Assembly (NCBI GenBank): GCA_003644295.1
Contig: QNBZ01000027.1
Location: 1-10,422, forward strand
Length of the DNA: 10,422 bases
Reading direction: 5' to 3'
Source of the DNA: Planctomycetota bacterium
GTDB lineage: Bacteria > Planctomycetota > Phycisphaerae > Sedimentisphaerales > Anaerobacaceae
The translations under genes and the position numbers were made by a program. How positions within the stretch are numbered: position 1 is the first letter of the stretch; the number at the start of each line of letters is the position of its first letter. Under the pieces are notes generated by a model, which saw nothing but the letters and a program-made list of their open reading frames with translations, was not told where the DNA came from and did no database searches. This document shows positions 6,839 to 10,422 of this stretch, in pieces.

Positions 6839-8934
6839 TTTTTGCTGTGCTCCTCTAATCCGGTTAGTTCATACAAACTGGGCGTTAGTTTTTCCTGAAC
6901 ATCGACTATAAAAACCTGCGTATCATTTGCATCAGCAGTTACAACATATTTTCGTATATTGCTCATAGAGTCCTCTAAAACCATCAATCTTTGCTGCTGT
7001 TTATAAATCTCTTTTGCGGCCCTGTACGCATTGAGCTGGCTGGAAAAACGCCGACCAACGGCCTCGGCAAGGGTTGCTTTTTCAAAGGCATAACTCTGAG
7101 ATTTCCTCAGCGTTGCAAAAATATCACCCTTTGCCTGAGCAAAAGCTTCATCCAGCTCCACGGCAAGCTGCCGGATTTTGCCTGCGTCAACTTTACCTTT
7201 GGCGCTTTGATACTCAGCGGCGAGGTCATAGAGATGGTTAGCATAAGAAACAGAGCCGGCGATGGAACTCAAAGTTTTGTTGCGTTCCGCATGTGCGCCG
7301 AGGATAAGCGCCTGTTTCTTTTGAACTGCGCCGACAACCTTTTGATAATCGGCTGCAACCTCCGGCGGCGGGTGAACGCCCTGCAAACCCAAAAACACGA
7401 TTTCAACACCAAGGTGTTCCGCATCGGCGGCCTTCTGAATTCTGTCGGTTAAAATGCGCTTGGCCTCGGCTCGACCAGAACCGAGTAAGCTGTGCTCAAT
7501 ACCGGCTTGGTCATCAACTTCAATCCTAGCGCTGGCTGTGAACTTCGCAAGCTCACGGTAGCAAATCGATTCGAGCAATTCTTTTGGCTTGTTATGCTCG
7601 TAGATAAAAGAATACAAATCCTTTATTCTATAGTGAACCGGGACGTTGGCCTTAACAAGACTAACCGGCACAGCCCCTTCGCCAAACTCCCCTGTTGTCT
7701 GTTCGCTGGCAACAAGGACGTTATATTCCTGTTCATAATGGCTCTTGCCCCACAATAGCTCTCTTTCGCGTATTACCTGTCCTGTTTTGGGGTCGGTTTT
7801 CGGAACATAGCCAATGTAAAGCTCCCTAATCTTTTTCGTGGGATATTTATAAGCGATATCAATCGGCCAGGGATACTTGAATGTCAAGCCGGGACCGACA
7901 AGTCTGACCTTGCCGGCGTCATTCACGGGATTTCCGAAATGCTCTATTATCGACTCTTCGTTGGGCGCTACCACAACAATGCAGCTTAACAAATACAGCG
8001 TAATGCAGGCAAAAAGAATCAACGGCACAATTGCTTTTGCGAGAAGTTTATAAAACCAGGTCTGTGAAACCTTAAATCCAAACTGATAATCAATAGCGCC
8101 GGCGGCAGTATGCAAAATCTCGCCCGGCTCGCTTATGATACCGAGCAATCGGCTGTCAAAGGCAGCTCTGCCATATTGTCCTTTTATCCTTGGCCGGTAA
8201 ATATCCAGTATAACATTGAGACCGGTCTCCACTCCCAGAACAATAAGTAAGACCGGAATTACGTAGCCGATTATGTTTATAAGGAAAACGACATTGAATT
8301 GCACAAAGGCCAGGGCAACTGCAAGAGTAAAGCACACTACCGCCGTACCGATAAGACTGCTTCCGCCGGCTCTCAACGGCTTCCAACCCGGCTCGCTGGA
8401 ACTGGCTGACATACCGATGGCATAGCGGGACATTAAGAAACTCACAAACGCTATCGCTGTCATACAAATCGCACAGACCAAAGGTTGCTTGGTCTCAACT
8501 TCGGCGCCGGCTCCTTGTGTCATTCCCGCAAAAGCAGGAATCCCTTTCAACAAGTACAGCCCGATACCTGCCTGATAGACGGCTGTCAGTGCCGCAAATA
8601 CAGGGATGAACCATTTTTCCAGTACTTGGAGGCGGCGCTGGGCAACTGCAAATAAAGTGGCGTGTTCGCCTTTGGCTCGGAAGATTGTCGAATCCCGCTC
8701 GGCCCCGGCCAATTGGCTCATATCGAGTTTTTCCTGCTCGGCTAATGAGCGCTGATGAAACTGAATAACAAGAACAAACCAAATAATAGCTGATGAAAGG
8801 ATAAGCCAACTGACCGCAGAGACCACAAAGAATCCGCTCCATCGGCCTACCAGCAGGGCAATTGCGAAAAACACAACGTTCAAAATCAAGGATGCCCAGG
8901 CGACGTATTCAGCGCGTTTGGATGATGCTGTCAT
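6835..8934 (-). CDS. Polytopic HflK-like SPFH protein (long membrane N-terminal half)
   Basis: This 699-residue protein is about 280 residues longer than enterobacterial HflK. The N-terminal half is polytopic, with membrane segments near 10-30, 35-59, 108-130, 151-176, 193-214 and 216-243. A charged helical stretch (60-107) lies between the second and third. A seventh segment (299-321) leads directly into the SPFH domain, whose start is VVVAPNEESIIEHFG (320-334) with PGLTFKYPWPIDIAYKYP (348-365). GVHPPPEVAADYQKVVGA (519-536) is a typical HflK signature. A coiled region rich in A, E, K and Q follows (537-650). The last about 40 residues are probably beta-rich. The gene is first in the leftward file and overlaps hflC by 4 bp, so the two probably form the HflK-HflC pair. 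A dispersed palindromic repeat is translated in frame at residues 131-139. The start ATG at 8934 immediately precedes the first helix. Confidence 0.9.
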   Translation of the reverse strand: MTASSKRAEYVAWASLILNVVFFAIALLVGRWSGFFVVSAVSWLILSSAIIWFVLVIQFHQRSLAEQEKLDMSQLAGAERDSTIFRAKGEHATLFAVAQRRLQVLEKWFIPVFAALTAVYQAGIGLYLLKGIPAFAGMTQGAGAEVETKQPLVCAICMTAIAFVSFLMSRYAIGMSASSSEPGWKPLRAGGSSLIGTAVVCFTLAVALAFVQFNVVFLINIIGYVIPVLLIVLGVETGLNVILDIYRPRIKGQYGRAAFDSRLLGIISEPGEILHTAAGAIDYQFGFKVSQTWFYKLLAKAIVPLILFACITLYLLSCIVVVAPNEESIIEHFGNPVNDAGKVRLVGPGLTFKYPWPIDIAYKYPTKKIRELYIGYVPKTDPKTGQVIRERELLWGKSHYEQEYNVLVASEQTTGEFGEGAVPVSLVKANVPVHYRIKDLYSFIYEHNKPKELLESICYRELAKFTASARIEVDDQAGIEHSLLGSGRAEAKRILTDRIQKAADAEHLGVEIVFLGLQGVHPPPEVAADYQKVVGAVQKKQALILGAHAERNKTLSSIAGSVSYANHLYDLAAEYQSAKGKVDAGKIRQLAVELDEAFAQAKGDIFATLRKSQSYAFEKATLAEAVGRRFSSQLNAYRAAKEIYKQQQRLMVLEDSMSNIRKYVVTADANDTQVFIVDVQEKLTPSLYELTGLEEHSKK
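6850..6856 (-). promoter_or_regulatory. Ribosome binding site of hflC
   Basis: The minus strand reads AGAGGAG, 11 nt before the ATG at 6838. It lies inside the end of the upstream SPFH gene. Together with the ATGA overlap, it supports the chosen start and coupled translation. Confidence 0.55.
8519..8544. repeat. Short palindromic dispersed-type repeat inside a coding region
   Basis: The + strand reads GTCATTCCCGC, AAAA, GCAGGAATCCC. It is a near-palindrome (ATTCC pairs with GGAAT, GC with GC, one mismatch). The sequence matches, from memory, the GTCATTCCCGCGAAAGCGGGAATCC family dispersed in many bacterial genomes. On the minus strand it is read in frame as GIPAFAGMT, residues 131-139 of the polytopic SPFH protein, in a loop between two membrane helices. 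Confidence 0.8.
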
Positions 8935-9012
8935 TCTTTATTCCCAGTTTTGCCGTATGAACAAAAAAGCACAAACTGAAGTATTTATTCAATATGTGCC
9001 TAATTGATGGTC

Positions 9013-9094
9013 GTCATTGCGAGCGAAGCGAGGCAATCTCAATTGTTCGCACGTCCGAGATTGCCACGGCCTGCTTCACAGGCCTCGCAATGAC
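9013..9094. repeat. Palindromic interspersed repeat (GTCATTGCGAG...CTCGCAATGAC)
   Basis: The outer arms GTCATTGCGAG (9013-9023) and CTCGCAATGAC (9084-9094) are perfect 11-bp inverted copies. Inner arms GGCAATCTC (9032-9040) and GAGATTGCC (9057-9065) form a second perfect stem. A side hairpin GGCCTG-CTTCA-CAGGCC (9068-9084) is nested in the right half and takes the place of the usual strand complementary to GCGAAGCGA. From memory, this GTCATTGCGAG motif is a widespread non-coding interspersed palindrome in many bacterial lineages. It looks like a small non-autonomous repeat; no transposase is present. Confidence 0.85.
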
Positions 9095-9130
9095 AGTTCC
9101 TAAAATCACGTACGGCAGAGTACTAAGCAC

Positions 9131-9159
9131 TTTACAAATTAAAGATTATGCAATATAAC
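9131..9159 (+). promoter_or_regulatory. Candidate sigma70-type promoter of the rightward permease
   Basis: TTTACA (9131-9136) and TATAAC (9154-9159) are separated by exactly 17 nt, each matching 5 of 6 consensus bases. Transcription would begin near 9166, giving a leader of about 40 nt. No Shine-Dalgarno is visible before the ATG at 9205. Confidence 0.55.
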
Positions 9160-9204
9160 AATATAACTGCGGTTCGTCAAGACGCCCATTATGATATATG
9201 AACA

Positions 9205-10167
9205 ATGCATAAACTATTCACGCTGACAAAAAACACTTTCACGGAAACACTACGGCAGCCGGTCTATGCCATAATAATCTTATCCGCTTTGCTCTTATTT
9301 TTCATAAGTCCGTCGCTGACGATGTACACAATGAGCGACGACAATAAGCTCTTACGTGAGATAGGTTTATCTACGCTGTTCCTGACCAGTTTGTTCATAG
9401 CAATTTTTTCTGCTTCCGGTGCTGTAGCCGAGGAACTGGAGCGTAAGACCATAATCACCGTCTTGAGCAAGCCGGTTCAACGTCCGATATTCATTATCTC
9501 AAAATTCTTAGGCGTAGCCGCCACAGTAGTTCTGGCTCATTATATTTGCACCATTGCTTTGCTGATGTCAATCAGGCACGGCGTTCTGGAAACCGCTTCG
9601 GACACGCACGACTGGACTGTTATCGGAACAGCAGGGATTGTTATAGCAATATCGCTTTTGTTAAGTGCTTTTTTCAATTATGCTTATGACTGGAAATTCT
9701 CGTCAACGGCAATCGTGTTAATCGCTGTATTCGGCACATTAGGCATAGTGTTTTTATCATTTATCGACCGAAACTGGCGGTTTAACCCCAGCGAAAACGG
9801 ATTCAACGCTCTGGATATTTATGGCTCGATACTGCTGTTGTTAGCTGCGCTCATTATCGTGGCTCTGGCGATAGCGCTCTCGGCGAGGTTTAACATAGTA
9901 GTAACGCTTTCTGCCTGTGTTGGCATTTTTTTGCTGGGTCTTATCAGCGATTACGTATTTGGCAGATTTGCCGAGGCGCATTTGTGGGCCAAGATAGGCA
10001 GATTTTTAGTGCCGAATTTGCAGGTCTTCTGGATAAGCGACGCAATTTACGAGGGCAGTTCGGTTCCACTGAAGTACATCGTAATAAGCGCAACTTATGC
10101 CCTGTGCTACACGACTGCCATACTCGCACTGGCCGTCGCACTGTTCCAGAGACGACAGGTAGGATAA
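9205..10167 (+). CDS. ABC-2 type transporter permease (orphan, rightward)
   Basis: This 320-residue membrane subunit of an ABC-2 exporter has hydrophobic segments near residues 19-39, 53-74, 98-121, 139-160, 168-187, 207-226, 230-251 and 290-313. The motif EELERKTIITVLSKPVQR (76-93) followed by KFLGV (100-104) corresponds to the coupling region. It matches the leftward permease at 16 of 29 aligned positions by my hand count, so the two are paralogues. This one lacks that gene's large soluble insert. No ATPase gene lies beside it in this direction. It may use the ATPase encoded at 1238-2437 or one outside the window. The start ATG at 9205 is preferred because upstream ATGs at 9191 and 9198 are out of frame. 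Its stop (10165-10167) directly precedes an A-rich 7-bp array. Confidence 0.85.
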   Translation: MHKLFTLTKNTFTETLRQPVYAIIILSALLLFFISPSLTMYTMSDDNKLLREIGLSTLFLTSLFIAIFSASGAVAEELERKTIITVLSKPVQRPIFIISKFLGVAATVVLAHYICTIALLMSIRHGVLETASDTHDWTVIGTAGIVIAISLLLSAFFNYAYDWKFSSTAIVLIAVFGTLGIVFLSFIDRNWRFNPSENGFNALDIYGSILLLLAALIIVALAIALSARFNIVVTLSACVGIFLLGLISDYVFGRFAEAHLWAKIGRFLVPNLQVFWISDAIYEGSSVPLKYIVISATYALCYTTAILALAVALFQRRQVG

Positions 10168-10170
10168 AAA

Positions 10171-10283
10171 AAAGCGAAAAACGTAAAGCGAAAAACGCAA
10201 AACCATAACTTAAAGTTCAAAATTTAATTTTGAGTCTTACACTATGGTTTTTAGCTTTTAGCTTTCAGTTTTCAGCTTTTTTA
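10171..10283. repeat. Inverted A-rich/T-rich heptad arrays between convergent genes
   Basis: The left arm reads AAAGCGA, AAAACGT, AAAGCGA, AAAACGC, AAAACCA (10171-10205). The right arm reads TTTTAGC, TTTTAGC, TTTCAGT, TTTCAGC, TTTTTTA (10249-10283). AAAACCATA (10199-10207) and TATGGTTTT (10243-10251) are perfect 9-bp inverted copies, and the arms remain largely complementary outward. The 35-nt loop is AT-rich. Lying between converging genes, it probably acts as a bidirectional terminator. The stop of the leftward acetyltransferase is inside the right arm. Confidence 0.75.
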
Positions 10284-10422
10284 TCACCGCTATTTCATCG
10301 CAATGGTCTTGTTTCGGACACCGGGCACAATCGCTCCAGACCTTCATCGGCAGCTCATCTTTTTCAATCACCCTAAAGCCGAGTTTTTCAAAAAACCCCG
10401 GCTCCAGCGTAAGCGCAAAAAC
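10258..10422 (-). CDS. GNAT-family N-acetyltransferase, C-terminal 54 residues (partial)
   Basis: Reading leftward from the right edge, an open frame gives 54 residues ending at TAA (10260-10258). It begins FALTLEPGFFEKLGFR (2-17), the last strand and helix of a GNAT acyl-CoA transferase fold. It continues DELPMKVWSDCARCPK (22-37) and HCDE (40-43), with cysteines at 32, 35 and 41. From memory, this W-x-D-C-x-x-C-P-K plus CDE tail is typical of short bacterial acetyltransferases related to N-acetylglutamate synthase (ArgA type). The arginine-pathway role is a guess, since the catalytic part is outside the window. The final residues KTES come from the 7-bp repeat array. Confidence 0.75.
   Translation of the reverse strand, partial: VFALTLEPGFFEKLGFRVIEKDELPMKVWSDCARCPKQDHCDEIAVIKKLKTES

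Larger units (their letters stand above)
8935..9204. other. Divergent intergenic region
   Basis: This 270-nt spacer separates the leftward SPFH gene file from the rightward permease. It holds an 82-nt palindromic repeat (9013-9094) and a good promoter for the rightward gene (9131-9159). I see no convincing promoter for the leftward genes. The leftward leader just before 8934 is A-rich (GGGAATAAAGA then ATG), with only a weak GGGA as a possible ribosome site. No RNA gene was recognised. Confidence 0.6.

Noticed and set aside
6991..7452. A 153-codon open frame on the + strand
   Set aside because: It is antisense to the SPFH domain of the 699-residue protein, whose family motifs are clear; no independent evidence for a gene.
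4610..8934. Antiphage defence or toxin system
   Set aside because: The genes are SPFH/HflKC and metal-pump families with housekeeping or stress roles. No nuclease, toxin, reverse transcriptase or integrase is visible.
9013..9094. Possible structured small RNA or riboswitch
   Set aside because: The sequence matches a widely dispersed interspersed palindrome, and no aptamer-like conserved core is recognisable.
9198..9212. Tiny leader ORF MNNA overlapping the permease start
   Set aside because: Four codons with no ribosome site; the overlap is probably chance.

Overview
The window most resembles a Planctomycetota genome (Phycisphaerae or Sedimentisphaerales-like), probably from an environmental assembly. 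This placement is inference, not a search result. It rests on three things: an HflK-type SPFH protein with a long polytopic N-terminal half next to HflC and a second SPFH protein, starts that mostly lack a clear Shine-Dalgarno sequence, and intergenic DNA full of short degenerate repeats. No rRNA or tRNA gene is visible to anchor the taxonomy.

Layout. Positions 8934 down to 1 read leftward as one gene file: a 699-residue polytopic SPFH (HflK-like) protein, HflC, a second HflK-like protein, a P1B heavy-metal ATPase, an ABC ATPase with a long C-terminal tail, and an ABC-2 permease that runs off the left edge. The first two genes overlap by 4 bp. The next gaps are 27, 51, 195 and 43 nt, so the ABC pair may be a separate transcript. 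A 270-nt divergent spacer (8935-9204) holds a dispersed-type palindromic repeat and a good sigma70-like promoter for a rightward orphan ABC-2 permease (9205-10167). A convergent GNAT acetyltransferase C-terminus enters from the right edge.

How the parts may work together. The three SPFH proteins would form oligomeric scaffolds at the inner membrane, classically regulating the FtsH protease. No ftsH is present here. Their contiguity with a metal-exporting P-type ATPase and an ABC-2 exporter suggests a membrane-quality or metal-stress module organised around an SPFH scaffold. That link is a hypothesis from gene order only.

The most striking non-gene signal is a set of degenerate 7-bp-period arrays in nearly every intergenic spacer (1216-1250, 2514-2555, 2567-2608, 4564-4640, 10171-10205, 10249-10283). 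Each array has its own heptamer. Three of the arrays contain a stop codon, so they write the last residues of the adjacent protein. A separate palindromic repeat of a widely dispersed kind sits in frame inside the 699-residue protein and is translated as GIPAFAGMT.
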